From: Gautieria morchelliformis
Lineage: Eukaryota; Basidiomycota; Agaricomycetes; Gomphales; Gomphaceae
Reading direction: 5' to 3'
Assembly: GCA_015179125.1 (NCBI GenBank)
Contig: WHVA01000027.1
Span: 1-64,000, forward strand
DNA: 64,000 nucleotides
Shown: positions 32,290-44,044 of the stretch, in pieces
Position numbering within the stretch: position 1 is the first letter of the stretch
Layout of the letters: every line of letters starts with the position of its first letter
Translations under genes and position numbers: made by a program
The notes under the pieces: model-generated
Databases searched by the model: none
Seen by the model: the letters and a program-made list of their open reading frames with translations, nothing else
Told to the model about the DNA's origin: nothing

Positions 32290-32720
32290 TCACGTTCACC
32301 GTTCGTGCGTGCGGTTCCCATGCACTGTACGTGCATACAGCGGACGGTGCACGCGAACCATACGTGCATACGGTGGGATGGTTCCCGTGCACCGTACGTG
32401 CATACAGCGGACGATGGACGTGAACCGTATGTGGATATGGCAATGGTGCACGTGCACCAGACGTGCATACGGCATATGGTGGACGTGAACCGTACGTGAA
32501 GATGGTGTACAGTTCGAGTGCACCATACGTCAGGAGGGTGCACCGTGCCTGTGCACCGTATGTGCATACGGCGGACGGTGCACGCGAACCGCATGTGCAG
32601 AGGGCGGACGGTTCGCCTGCACCATTCGTGCATGCGGTTCCCGTGCACCGTACGTGGACACGGCGGTGGACGTGCACCGTACGTGCATACGGCTGACGGT
32701 GGACGTGAACCGCACGCCGA
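32290..32720. repeat. Degenerate palindromic minisatellite
   Basis: Units of roughly 42 bp combine GTGCACCGTACGTGCATACG and GGACGGTGCACGCGAACCG in variable order. Many units are near-palindromes (CCGTACGTGCATACGG type). The right end of the element lacks this array, so it expanded inside the left terminal region. ORFs across it on both strands are a by-product of a unit length divisible by three. Confidence 0.75.
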
Positions 32721-32989
32721 CTCACATCAGCTGGCAAGCGAGGCCACGCTCCTTTTCACGGGTGCGACTGAGAGGGAAGAAGACGACTTCCTCCTTTGCC
32801 GCAGGAAGGTTTGGTATTCGCGCTCAGTCCCAGAATTTGAACAAAGTATTCGGGAAGCACGATATCCATTTATTCTCATTCTGTTGTCCCCATTTATTTT
32901 CATGTGCTACTACAGATCAATGTGAACATGTGCCACTCTGTTATAAGCCACGACAAAAAGCATCGCTAAGTGAAATTAAAATGTACGCA

Positions 32990-33200
32990 AAGTGGATGTA
33001 AAACTGTACGATAAGTGAAATCAAAACTGTACAATGAAACACGAACAGGTCCGGTTGATTATAAGCCATCACAGAAATTAAAACAGTACGCTAAGTGGAA
33101 TCAAAACTGTACAGTGAAATAAAATCAGGTCCAGTTGATTATAAGCCATCACGGAAAATATGGCTAAGTGAAATTCAGTGTGCGGTGAAAACAAAATCCC
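32990..33200. repeat. Left subterminal repeats
   Basis: The motif AAGTGAAATCAAAACTGTAC with variants occurs three or four times, and GTTGATTATAAGCCATCAC occurs twice. Inverted counterparts lie at 45975-46110 and 46200-46220. Such arrays are the usual recognition sites of large-element transposases. Confidence 0.7.
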
Positions 33201-33210
33201 TGGTGGTGTG

Positions 33211-36044
33211 CTAATGCATATCTACCCCAGCGTCTTCTTCAAATGGCTCTGGGGCGAGCAGTCCAAAGTGAGCACAAAAGTGATTGCACTCATGTTGGTC
33301 TGGAAATGATCGGAACGCCGCTGCTACATTCCCCTGACTGAAGATTGCTGCCAGTGCCCTAATATGTCCAGCAACAGTATCTGTGTTAGCACTAGCTTCA
33401 GCATATTAATGATGCTCTCACGGGTGTGTCATGATCTGTGGGTCTGAAAGTAAAGTGTCGCCTCCTGTTACCAAGGACACACATTAGCATTTCACAGCTA
33501 GGGAGATTTCAAACCATGCCTTGGAAATCAGATACGAAAGCCAATCCACCTGTTTTCATCCATTGCACGTGCTGCGCAAAACACAGGAAGCATGCCAGGT
33601 TGTAATCTTGGCTCCCGCAATCCGGTAAAGGTTTGGCAGAGCCATTGTGGACAAATTTGCGAAACAAACCCTGGCTGGCATCAATCAACTGTTCCAAGAG
33701 CAAGGCCTTGGTTGCTTTGCCCTCTGTGTTCCAAATAATGGCCAGGCCAGCATTCACGAAGCGTACCTGGCCATGGAGAGTCAGTCTACATGAATCAGAA
33801 AGGTGACACCAGCACTTGCCTCTGGCACTGCAAAGCCTTCCTGGGACACTGCAGCTTTCCCCACATGGCGCTTCACAAAGCAATAGACCATATCCATCAG
33901 GGACATCGCCCAATACAGAGCCTTACCTTCACGGCCCATAATATCTACCTCATATGCCCCTGAAAAGTGTTTCACCCGGTCCTTCCCACGGATCGTCTCC
34001 TTGTAGTATGCTCGCTTGACTGCAATAGACTCATATGGGATCATTCCTAGTGCTGGAGGAACCAATGTCTGTGGGGCATCAAGGGATAATCGTCCTGGAT
34101 GGGCAGTTTTGAATGAGCCTGGTGGTGCCAGCTCGGTCTGTGGATCAGTATACAAGTGGCCGTGGTAAGCGTGGACACTGAAGTCGGGGGAAGGACATGA
34201 AGAAAGCATCTCATTGAACGCCTTCAACAAAATTGGGAAAAATTCAATTGCATGCTGCACCTCGGAGCCTTATTTAGACATGAACAAATACATCATGGAT
34301 TGAAAAGGCAGGTTCACGCACTGGGAAGTTTAACATTTGCCACCTGTTGTTGCAGCACACTGCGTAGGACTGCTCTATCTGGGGATTGCCATTCAGGACT
34401 GTTGGACTTTTTTGGGCGAGGAGTACATTCAGGAGATGTGGGCATTGATAGCTGCATTGTTACCTGGTCAATTATTGTGCAACAAACTTGCTGAACACTT
34501 ACTGGACGCTTGTGGGACACTCTGTGGGCCTGTCTGTCAGGAGCCGACTCAATGTCTGCATGGTAGAGGGAAGAAACATCAACACTGGGCATGGGGATCT
34601 GGGCAGGGAGGCGCTCATTAGCACAATTAGGAGATACACAGGTACACAGCTACCGGGACTTGATCCGAAAGGATACTGGTACGTGAGGGTAGTCCAGCAG
34701 ATTCCATGACAGAGGGCAAAACACTGGCAAGCTAATGAACGACAGGTAAGAATTCATGGTCTCCGTTTCAAACTCAATAAATGGACTTATACCTGGTGTG
34801 ATGATGGAGGCTTCCCAACATTGTGTAGAATCTGGGAGAGTGGAGGGGGACTCCATGTATCCGACTCTACAATCTCGGCTGGTGGGTCTAGGAACAATCC
34901 TGGATTGCCTCCAGGGCCCAGTGAAGACCTGCCCTATAATGCCCAACATGACCATAGAAGGCCGCACCAAATAGCAATCAGGTGTACATACCATGGGCTC
35001 CTGATTAGCTAGATGTTCCTGGATCTTGTCCCAATTGCGCGCAGTTATGACAAGTTCTACCTTCAGATTCCGGGGCTTGAATATCACCTCACCCGGTTTC
35101 TTGCCTGGGTGAAGGAAATAGTGGTATACCGCATCCATGTGGGGATTCGCGGCGTCGAGGTCCTCCCAATTATCCAGGGTCAGAAATTGGAGGTCCGAGA
35201 TGGCCAAGGGGAATGCTGGGGCGTATTCATGGAATTTGGGTATTATTTTGTCGTAAATCCTTTGTTTGAGTTTGATGGCGCCAATGCGTGCAGGGATACC
35301 TGCAAGGCCGAGTCGAATATTCTATTGAGATGGGGGGTGAGTTCACACACGCATCAATCACATATATAGTTGGCACATACCTCAACTAACTTGTTCTTGG
35401 TTCGTCCTGGTAGAGAATACGTCAGGTGCGCCAGCACGTGAATGAGTTCCTGTGGTTTGCGGTATGCCAGCGCAGCCGCTGTGGCTTCTTGATGTTCGTA
35501 GCACACGTGGTTCGCATTGTATCCCACGGCTGCAAAGGGTCCTTAGGTGAGCTCCTTGCACTGTATAGAGCCATGCACCCAGATCCGGTTCCGGTGGAGC
35601 GCGCACCACGCCCATGGCCTGTACGTGACTACTGGGTATATAAGGTGAGGATCAGCTAATATAGACGGGCATAAGTGGTCTCACAATTGCGCTGGGCTGC
35701 ATTGGTTTGCTGATGAATCCGCTCCACATTCACCTGGGGATATGTCACGTGCGCACTGTCCCTTGCGCGCACCTGGTCGCGATGGGTCGCGGAGGCTGTG
35801 TGAGTAGGTGAGCATGATTGGGACTGGTCTCGGGGTACTCACAGGCCACAAAGGTTGTGGGAAGCTGGATGGTCCGTTCGTAGCATGGTGAGCAGTACCA
35901 TCGCACCTGCGTCCCCTGAGGATTACTGACAGGGTGCCGTTTGGAGCCAGCAGGAAGTTGAGGGCTCGGACACGACCGCCGTTCGCAGACCAATAGAGAA
36001 GGGTTGTCATCTGCGAAGTCAGCCACCACATGACCGCTAGCCAT
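33211..36044 (-). CDS. Alpha-kinase (MHCK/EF2-kinase family) gene, multi-exon
   Basis: On the minus strand the start MASGHVVADFADDNPSLLVC opens a short Cys-containing N-terminus (CERRSCP and CSPCYERT, possibly zinc-binding). At least eight short introns are needed. The catalytic part begins after 34260 with IPYESIAVKRAYYKE and FSGAYEVDIMGREGKALYWA. It continues with RFVNAGLAIIWNTEGKATKA, then LACFLCFAQHVQ and FVSDFQG, and after a 60-70-nt intron GGDTLLSDPQIMTHP. The C-terminus GNVAAAFRSFPDQHECNHFC holds the alpha-kinase zinc ligands (H, C, C), ending GVDMH at 33211. Exon joins near 35540 are uncertain. The product should phosphorylate protein Ser/Thr residues, and its role in the element is unknown. 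Confidence 0.75.
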
Positions 36045-36049
36045 CTAGT

Positions 36050-36600
36050 GGGCCTTTTTTTGGCCATGGTTTCATGAGGATTGGTGCATGCCCGTTCATC
36101 AAAGTAAGCGTACTTACTTTTTTTTCGGAAAATCTGCCTTTGTGCTATTTTTGGCCAGGGTATCATGAGGATCGGTGCGTGCACGTTCATAAAAGCAAGC
36201 GTACTTACTTTGTAATAGCAGAAGCGGCGTCTGCGCGTCCTGTTCGGAAAATCTGCCTTGGCGCTGTTTTTGTGGCCATGGTATCATGAGGATCGGTGCG
36301 TGCGCGTTCATAAAAGCAAGCGTACTTACTTTTGAAGCGGCCTCTGCGCGTCCTTTTCAGAAAATCTGCCTTGGCGCTGTTTTTTTTGGCCATGGTATCA
36401 TGAGGATCGGTGCGTGCGCGTTCATAAAAGCAAGCGTACTTACTTTTGAAGCGGCCTCTGCGCGTCCTTTTCAGAAAATCTGCCTTGGCGCTGTTTTTTT
36501 GGCCAGGGTTTCATGAGGGTCGGTGCGTGCGTGTTCATAAATGTAAGCGTACTTACTTGGCCTCTGCGCGTGCTTTTCTGAAAGTCTGCCTTTGCGCATG
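36050..36600. repeat. Tandem repeats between the divergent kinase and integrase genes
   Basis: Five copies of a unit starting GGCCATGGTATCATGAGGAT and containing AAGCGTACTTACTT and CAGAAAATCTGCCTTGG, spaced 88 to 124 bp. They sit directly upstream of the kinase start codon and upstream of the integrase gene, so they may be promoter elements of both. Confidence 0.8.
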
Positions 36601-36624
36601 CTTGTCTGATACTGGATACAGTGA

Positions 36625-36728
36625 TGTGGACGTGGAACTCAAGCGGCGCAAATCATTCGAAAATCGTACGGCCTGAGATGGCCGTGCGATTTTCGAACGG
36701 CCTGCGCCGCTCAAGTTGCACGTCCACA
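36625..36728. promoter_or_regulatory. Large near-perfect palindrome at the integrase 5' end
   Basis: The arms 36625-36673 and 36680-36728 begin TGTGGACGTG and meet at ACGGCC around a 6-nt spacer TGAGAT. About 42 of 49 positions pair. It lies between the divergent genes and overlaps the likely start of the integrase transcript. Confidence 0.8.
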
Positions 36729-36733
36729 GCGAT

Positions 36734-38574
36734 GTCAGACAAACGGTCCAACCAGCACAAGCCCTGCCGTAAGTGTTGTGCCATCACCGGTGGGGGAAAT
36801 GCTCACACCCACCAGCCCCTCTGGATGAGCTTGCGCCCCACATTGAGAAGTACTATCGGATGCGTCTCACGGATACTGAGATGCTCGAGCATCTTCGGGA
36901 CCGGCATATTGACAAGACAAGGCATGGACTAAGGTATGTGGCTGTCCTACCTCCACATATGTGTACACTGATTCATGGAACTCATAGTCTCACATCCCTG
37001 AAACGAATGCGAAAGGGACTAGGTTTGGAAAGCACTCGGCAGCAGGCACATACCCTGGACACTGCGGCTGCGGCTCTGCTCCAGGTCCGATCTCGCTATC
37101 CCAAAGCGGGGGCAAGGGACATGATCACGCATGCATTCCGAGAGGAGCATATCAAGGTATCACGGTATGAGGTTCTTGTTTATCTTACACCCCAGTATGC
37201 TCAATATATATATATACATGCAGACGGGTGGTAAATGAATTCTTCCAAGAGTATGAGCCTGAAGGGATCCGAGAACACAAGGCTAAACGGCTCAAGCGAA
37301 GGCGATTCTGGGCAGCGGGGGTCAATGACATTTGGGCTATAGATCAACATGATAGTGGAAACGGTTCAATCTGTGGCTGCTGCACACTGGGATCGAGCCA
37401 TACAGTGGTTTGATACTATGGATGAAAGTATGGTGGACAAACAAAAACCCGCGCCTGATCTTGCACTACTATTTAGAACAGGCCTCTAGAATAGGCGGTA
37501 CATGCCTTCAGCACATTTCCATAGATTCCAATCGCTGATCACTCTTTTGCAGGAATCCCGATGGTTACGCAAAGCGATCCAGGGTCAGAGAACTATGGTG
37601 TGGCAAATGCCCATACGATATTATGGCACATGCTAGACCCATCGTTAGAAGGGACCCGTCAGCATCGATGGATGCGCAAACACAACAACGTCAAACAGGA
37701 AATCACCTGGTCTCAGCTGAGGAGGTGGTTCACCCCAGGATTTGAAGACCTCTTGGAGCAAGGAGCCCAGTCTGGCCTCTATGACCCAGACAACCGGCTC
37801 AATGCGTGAGTTTGTGCCATGCAAGCCTGACACCGTTCATTGACAATCTCCTCTAAATTAGTTTTCCGCTGGTTATTCATTCCGTGGTTGCAAGCGGAAC
37901 TGGATGCCTGGAAGGACACTCACAACACTGCCCCCAAGCGCGCTGACAAGAATAAAATCTTGCCGCATGGGCGCCCCCAACTGATTTTCGAGGCACCTCA
38001 CATGTATGATAGCATGGATTTTAAGGTATCTCATGCCAATTGTCCGTCGCTTTGTTCCAGAACTAATGCCATGAGGATCCCAGGTTGGAGTAACCCAGGA
38101 TGCCATTGAAGACATACGGGCATACTATGCGCCTTCACAAGATCCAGTATTCCACCTCGTCCCTCCAGATTTTGAACCGCTGGTTCAGCAGGTATACATT
38201 CGCATGGGGAGCCCGAGGATCGAGCGTGATAGCATATGGGAGATATATGCTAACATGGTCACTGGAGTGCGTGAGGTTTGTAACCTGACCCCACCTACTG
38301 CCTTGGAGGATGCCGTTGTAGGTTCCATGGGCCCCGCTTTGGAACTGGCTCCAGGACTTCATGAACTCGCCCATGGAGATGGAGAAGTCATGGAGGATGG
38401 CTTTTACTACATGGGGGGCCGGAATGATGACCCAATGCTGCTTCCAGCTGGCACTTCTGGTACTGATGACCCTTCAGATGCCGAAACGTGCGGACATGTT
38501 TCTGCTGGAAGTGGGATGGTTCATGCCCCCTTCTCTGATGAGGAGTCAGTAACTGCAGAGCCTATTGAATGGTA
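36734..38574 (+). pseudogene. Integrase-core DDE protein of the 14.4-kb element, one frameshift
   Basis: Six introns join MSDKRSNQHKPC to APHIEKYYRMRLTDTEMLEH, SLTSLKRMRKGLGLES and VNEFFQEYEPEG. They continue to FWAAGVNDIWAIDQHD (first D) and MVTQSDPGSENYGVANAHT (second D). The last exons give RWMRKHNNVKQEITWSQL (E), FRWLFIPWLQAELDAW and a C-terminal acidic tail ending EPIEW. The spacing is that of the fungal retroviral-type integrase core found in many hypothetical proteins. One base is missing right after IDQHD at about 37352, and the frame is otherwise open. The protein is the likely transposase of the element. Confidence 0.78.
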
Positions 38575-38632
38575 ACCACAGCTGCGGGTTGATAATAGAC
38601 AAACTGCACCCTTAGTACAATTGTGTATGTCT

Positions 38633-39363
38633 GTACAATTTCTATCAAGGCCACTGGTTTTTTTTGGGCCCGCCTGGTCAACTACAATTTCTATCAAGGC
38701 CACTTGGGTCTGATACTCAAGGGTCGGACCCGCCTGGTCAACTACAATTTCTATCAAGGCCACTCGTCCGATACTCAAGGGTCGGGCCCGCCTGGTCAAC
38801 TAGAGTTTCTATCAAGGCCACTCGGGTCCGATACTCAATGGTCGGGCCCGCCTGGTCAACTACAGTTTCTATCAAGGCCACTCGGGTCCGATACTCAATG
38901 GTCAGGCCCACCTGGTCAACTACAATTTCTATCAAGGCCACTCGGGTCCGATACTCAAGTGTCGGACCCACCTGGTCAACTACAATTCTATCAAGGCCAC
39001 TCGGGTCTGATACTCAAGGGTCGGGCCCACCTGGTCAACTACAATTTCTATCAAGGCCACTCGGGTCCGATACTCAAGTGTCGGACCCGCCTGGTCAACT
39101 ACAATTTCTATCAAGGCCACTCGGGTCCGATACTCAAGTGTCGGACCCGCCTGGTCAACTACAATTTCTATCAAGGCCACTCGGGTCTGATACTCAAGGG
39201 TCGGGCCCACCTGGTCAACTACAATTTCTATCAAGGCCACTCGGGTCCGATACTCAAGGGTTGGGCCCACCTGGTCAACTACAATTTCTATCAAGGCCAC
39301 TCGGGTCCGATACTCAAGGGTCGGACCCGCCTGGTCAACTACAATTTCTATCAAGGCCACTCG
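38633..39363. repeat. 60-bp satellite, first block (about 12 units)
   Basis: The unit contains CCTGGTCAACTACAATTTCT, ATCAAGGCCACTCGGGTCCG and ATACTCAAGGGTCGGGCCCG. It starts 59 bp after the integrase stop. Because the unit is divisible by three and lacks stops, three or more frames stay open over the whole block, including SRPLGSDTQGSGPPGQLQF and VALIEIVVDQAGPTLEYRT. These are not good evidence of genes. Copia-3 interrupts the array at ACTCG. Confidence 0.93.
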
Positions 39364-42300
39364 TGTAGAACGAAGGAGTAAATATGATCTGATATCCTCT
39401 ATTGATCTCAAGTAGATCGTTCCTTTATATACAAATTATAGTGTCCATTATATTACCAATCCCTTCGAGCTGCTGTGCCGATGCGATGCCGGCGCATCAG
39501 CAACCCGGGGTCGAGAGCGATCTCGAACCTCCGGCTAAATGCGTGCCGGCTCTGCCTCGGCAGTGTCATCGTTCCGATTACTAACACTCCCCCTCAGCGA
39601 GAAATCCTTTCGGTAAAATCCCAATTTCCCTAATAGATACCTATGTTGGTGCATGTCTAATCCCTTTGTAAATATGTCCGCTACGTTCTCCTTCGTTGGT
39701 ACGTATGTAAGTGATGCCTCGTGAGAGGCCACTTTCTCACGGATAAAATGATATGCGACATTGATGTGTTTGGTACGCGCATGATACGTTGCGTCATGCG
39801 ATAGTGTAATGGCGCCTAGATTGTCTGATCGAAGTGACGTGGGCTGGGTTTGATCGATTCCAAGTTCCTCGATGAAACGTCTCAGCCAGATTAATTGCTT
39901 GGCGCCCTCGGTAAGTGCCATGTATTCGGCCTCCGTGGTAGATAGCGCGATCGTTCGCTGCTTCTTCGAGCTCCATGCAATGGTTCCTCCTCCTAGCATA
40001 GCTACATAGCCACTAATAGATAGTGCGTCGTTTCTATTAGCATAATCCGAGTCGACAAATATTTCGAGGTCGAGACCAGCGTCTCGTCGGAATGTTATGC
40101 CGTCGTCACGTGACCCTTTGAGGTACCTGAGCGCGTGTTTGATCGCCGTCCAGTGCTCGGGTCCATAAGTAGTAGTGAATTGGCTCAAGTGTTGTACGGT
40201 AAAAGCCAAATCAGGTCGCGTGCTGAGTGCTGCATACATGAGTGATCCGATCGCTTTGGCATAGGGTACTTCGGCAGTTGGACCTGTTGAGTCCATGGGT
40301 GTCGTGAGTTTGATCATTTTATGCAGGGGTGTAGATACCGAATGAGCCGTTGTCATGTTGAATCGATCGAGTATGATGTCGATGTAATGTCCTTGAGACA
40401 TGATCAGTGTTCCCTCATCCCTATTCCTCTCAACTCTGATTCCCAAGATTTTCTTCATTTCTCCTAAATCTGTTAAAGGGAATTTCCCATGAAGCTCCCC
40501 TTGAGCTTAATCATCCCTCCCTTGGAGTCAGCAAATAGTCCGAAGTCGTCCACATATACTGATATGACTTCGATTGAGTCCTTATCTTGTCTGATGTAGA
40601 CGCATTCATCGGCTGTACTTTGATGGAAGCCGAGATCGAGTAGTAATTTGCGTAAGCGCTGATGCCAAGCTCGCCCCGATTGCTTGAGTCCGTAGAGCGC
40701 TCTGTATATTCTTAGAACGCGTCCAGATCCATCGTCAAAACCGTCGGGCTGGCGCATGTAGATCTCCTCATCTATGGTTGAATTGAGGTAGGCGCCTTTG
40801 ACATCCATCATTTCGATTTCCCAATCGAGTGTGTTTGCGATCGCCAATAGAACACGTAGTGAATCGAATTTGACCACGGGTGAAGTTATCTCGTAGTAGT
40901 CCATTCCTGGCCTCTGTGTGAATCCTTGAGCCACAACCCTTGCTTTAGCCTTATCAAATTGTCCATCCGGTTGCGTTTTGACGGCGTATACCCATCGGCA
41001 ACCGATAGCTATTCGTCCGGGTGGTAGTTCTGTTAATTCCCATGTTCTTAACGTTTTGTGTTGTTCCATCTCAATTTCCATCGCTTTCTCCCAGATCGGC
41101 GCATCATCACGTGATACCGCCGCTCTGTAATTCTCAGGTTCAGTGACGATTTCTCTCGTTATGTAAACCTGCTCGGTGCGTCCTGAATTATTCAGTTTCC
41201 GGTAATCCGGCCTTTGAGTGATACGCGCGCTCCGTCGGATCTCTGGAGCTGGCGCTTGTTCAGGTGGATCAGGAACGGGTGTCGTGTGGGGTGATGACGT
41301 CTGTGGGGTAGATGTGATCGGGTCCGGCACATGCTCGCGCGGTGAGTGCTCCCCCTCGAGCGGTGCCGTGTCATCATCGTCGTTGTCTGGGATAGGGTAG
41401 AGTCGGTTGTCATTTTCGTCGAATGTGATATTTCTCGAAATTTGAACATGTTTTGAGGCTTTATTGTAATACCTCCATGCTTTTGCATGTTCTGCTACTC
41501 CGACGAAGATGTGTTCTTCTGCCTTTGGATCAAGTTTAGCTCGTCGTTGATCCGGCACCATAACCCAACAATTTGTCCCGAATTCCTCTAGACGTGCTAT
41601 GTTCGGCTTCTTGCCGAATAGTGCCTGGAACGGCGTTGCGTCATCTCCAAGCGCTCGCGTGGGTGATCGGTTTTTGATGTAACACGCGTAAGCCACGGCC
41701 TCGGGCCAGAGTATTTTAGGCAGGTTCTTGGCAAATATCATTGCCCGTGCGTGCTCGAGTAAGGTTCGGTTGAGTCGTTCGGCGATTCCATTCTGGGCTG
41801 GGGAGTATGGAGCTGTGGTCTCCATGATAATGCCATATTTTGCACAAAATTCCTTGAAATTTTTATTGACATATTCCCCTCCATTATCTGAGCGAAACCT
41901 CTTCAGTTTCTGACCTGTTTGGGTCTCGAGGAATGCCTTGTACGTCTCGAAGTGTTTGAGCGCTTCATCTTTGGCGCTCCCAAAATAGATGACCGTGTAC
42001 CTCGATTTGATGTCCGTGAAAGAATAAAAATACTTTTCACGTGATGGTCCCTCGGTCTGGGCAGGTCCCCATACATCGGATACTGTCAGGTCACCGACCT
42101 GTTCTACAGTGTCCTCGGCTCTTTTGGGGAATGGCTCCACATGCCGTTTGCCTTGTATGCATGCCTTGCACTGGCTCGGCTCGTTTGACTCGTCGATCTC
42201 GAGTCCAGTAACTAGGTTGTTAGATTTCAACAATTTTATGGAGTTTATGTTGACGTGCCCTAGTATCCTGTGCCATTTATCCCATGACCGTCCCTTTGCC

Positions 42301-43858
42301 GCTGCGGCAAAGTCCCGTGCCTCGACTGATCGAGTGACCCGTGCCTTCATACAGAACAGCCGCCCGCGCTTCTGTCCCTGTGCAAAGGTAACTCCGGCGC
42401 GTGATTTGAATTCGACGCCGGTGCCTGAAAAAGTGGCTGTGTTGCCCTTATCAGTCAGACGCCCTACGCTGATAAGGTTGTTCGGCGCATCCGGTGCATG
42501 CTTGACGTCACGTAGCTCGATCGTGTTCGTCTTGGCGCCGATCTTGAATTCCATGTATATAGTACCTCGGCCTTGTGTATGTAGTACCGCGCCGGGTGAA
42601 ATTCCTTCGATTTCCGATGGTTCCTCGGCATAGCTAGCGAAATCATTTCGGCTTCGAGCTATATGTGTTGTTGCCGCTGAATCGGCTAGCCAGTCGGATG
42701 CGGATATAGCACTGTATGCTACCTCCTTAGATACAAATGCGAAGTCTTTTTCTTCTGCTTGTTTGACTGTTTCTTTGTTCCCTGATTTGAACCATTTCGG
42801 TGCTTGGCCTTCCTTGCCGCCACCTTTCGCCCAACAGTCCTTCACGTAATGACCCTTCTTGCCGCAATTTCGGCACTTTCCCTTTGTTGCTCCTGAGTCA
42901 TCTTTCCTGGTCCTGTGACGTTGTTGCGCCTTAAGCGCCGTCTGCCGTGCCGATCCAGCTTTCCGTGCTCGATCCTCATCGAGGACCCGAGCTATTAATA
43001 TATCAGCTGTTGTCCCGGCTCCACTGGCATTTACTGCCGTAATAAATGCCGACCAAGAATCTGGTAATGACGTCAGCAACGTGTTCGAGAACTCGGTGTC
43101 ACTGATGTAATGCCCCCGTGCATTCAATTCCTGTTGAATGCCGCGGAGCTTGCGTACGTGCTCCTCCATGTTCGCGCCGTCTTCGGCAAGCGTTCGGAAG
43201 AAATCTCTTCGGAGATTTACAATCCCCACTGCTCCCTTTGATTCGAATATTGCTTGTAGACTAGTCCATACAGCAAACGCAGACATCGTCTGATTGATGT
43301 AAACTAGTTGTTCATCGGCAACTCTGAGGCAAATTTCTTTTCTAGCCTTCTTGTCCTTCCTTCTCCAATCGTCGATCTCCTGCTGTTCGGTCGCAGTGAC
43401 GTTGTCGGCATCTGCCGGTCTCGGTTCCGTCTCCCTGCCGATAGCCACGTCCCACAGATCTGAGTCATCGAGTATCCACTCGAGCCGCCGGCGCCACGCC
43501 GCGTAATTATCCCCGTTCAAGGGATCGATCTTGTACGTGTTATTGCTACTCGACATCGTTGATCGGTATTGAGTTATTGGAGTATGGAGCGTAGTTAGAT
43601 TTGTAGTAGTTTAGTTATGCGCGGGGCCCATAACCTGTAGAACGAAGGAGTAAATATGATCTGATATCCTCTATTGATCTCAAGTAGATCGTTCCTTTAT
43701 ATACAAATTATAGTGTCCATTATATTACCAATCCCTTCGAGCTGCTGTGCCGATGCGATGCCGGCGCATCAGCAACCCGGGGTCGAGAGCGATCTCGAAC
43801 CTCCGGCTAAATGCGTGCCGGCTCTGCCTCGGCAGTGTCATCGTTCCGATTACTAACA
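39364..43858 (-). mobile_element. Copia-3, young Ty1/copia retrotransposon
   Basis: The two 223-bp LTRs (39364-39586 and 43636-43858) appear identical by eye and the duplication ACTCG flanks them (39359-39363, 43859-43863). The primer site GGTTATGGGCCCC follows the 5' LTR on the minus strand, and a polypurine tract GCTGAGGGGGAG precedes the 3' LTR. The element sits in the 60-bp satellite. It is the most recent large insertion in the window. Confidence 0.95.
39606..43556 (-). pseudogene. gag-pol: Copia-3 Gag-Pol polyprotein, intact but for one frameshift
   Basis: From MSSSNNTYKIDPLNGDNYAA the 1027-residue frame holds gag, a CCHC knuckle CRNCGKKGHYVKDC, protease WLADSAATTHIARS (D-S-A), GAG-pre-integrase WHRILGHVNINSIKLLK, and integrase with DIKSRYTV, RSDNGGEYVN and APYSPAQNGIAERLNRTL. 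RT follows with YLNSTIDEEIYM and ISVYVDDFGLFADS. In a run of four Gs (40497-40500) one base appears to be missing, so the frame ends at 40473. RT and RNase H continue in the next frame from 40458 (EMKKILGIRV, VDSDYANRNDALSISGY, THK-like ENVADIFTKGL) and end at about 39606, just inside the 3' LTR. A sequencing error is possible. Confidence 0.9.
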
Positions 43859-44044
43859 ACTCGGGTCCGATACTCAAGGGTCGGACCCGCCTGGTCAACT
43901 ACAATTTCTATCAAGGCCACTCGGGTCCGATACTCAAGGGTCAGGCCCGCCTGGTCAACTACAATTTCTATCAAGGCCACTCGGGTCCGATACTCAAGGG
44001 TCGGGCCCGCCTGGTCAACTACAATTTCTATCAAGGCCACTCGG
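43859..44044. repeat. 60-bp satellite, middle block (3 units)
   Basis: Three units of the same 60-bp repeat lie between Copia-3 and the next solo LTR. They rejoin the first block across the ACTCG duplication. Confidence 0.93.

Noticed and set aside
32147..32737. A 196-residue minus-strand ORF rich in Cys, Thr and Tyr
   Set aside because: It spans the palindromic minisatellite, and ORFs on the other strand are just as open.
38623..39411. Long overlapping ORFs (252, 234 and 143 residues) on both strands
   Set aside because: They are produced by the 60-bp stop-free satellite. Several frames are equally open and none has a conserved start or domain.
40473..40500. Programmed frameshift in Copia-3
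   Set aside because: The shift lies in the middle of the RT domain, where a programmed site would make no sense.
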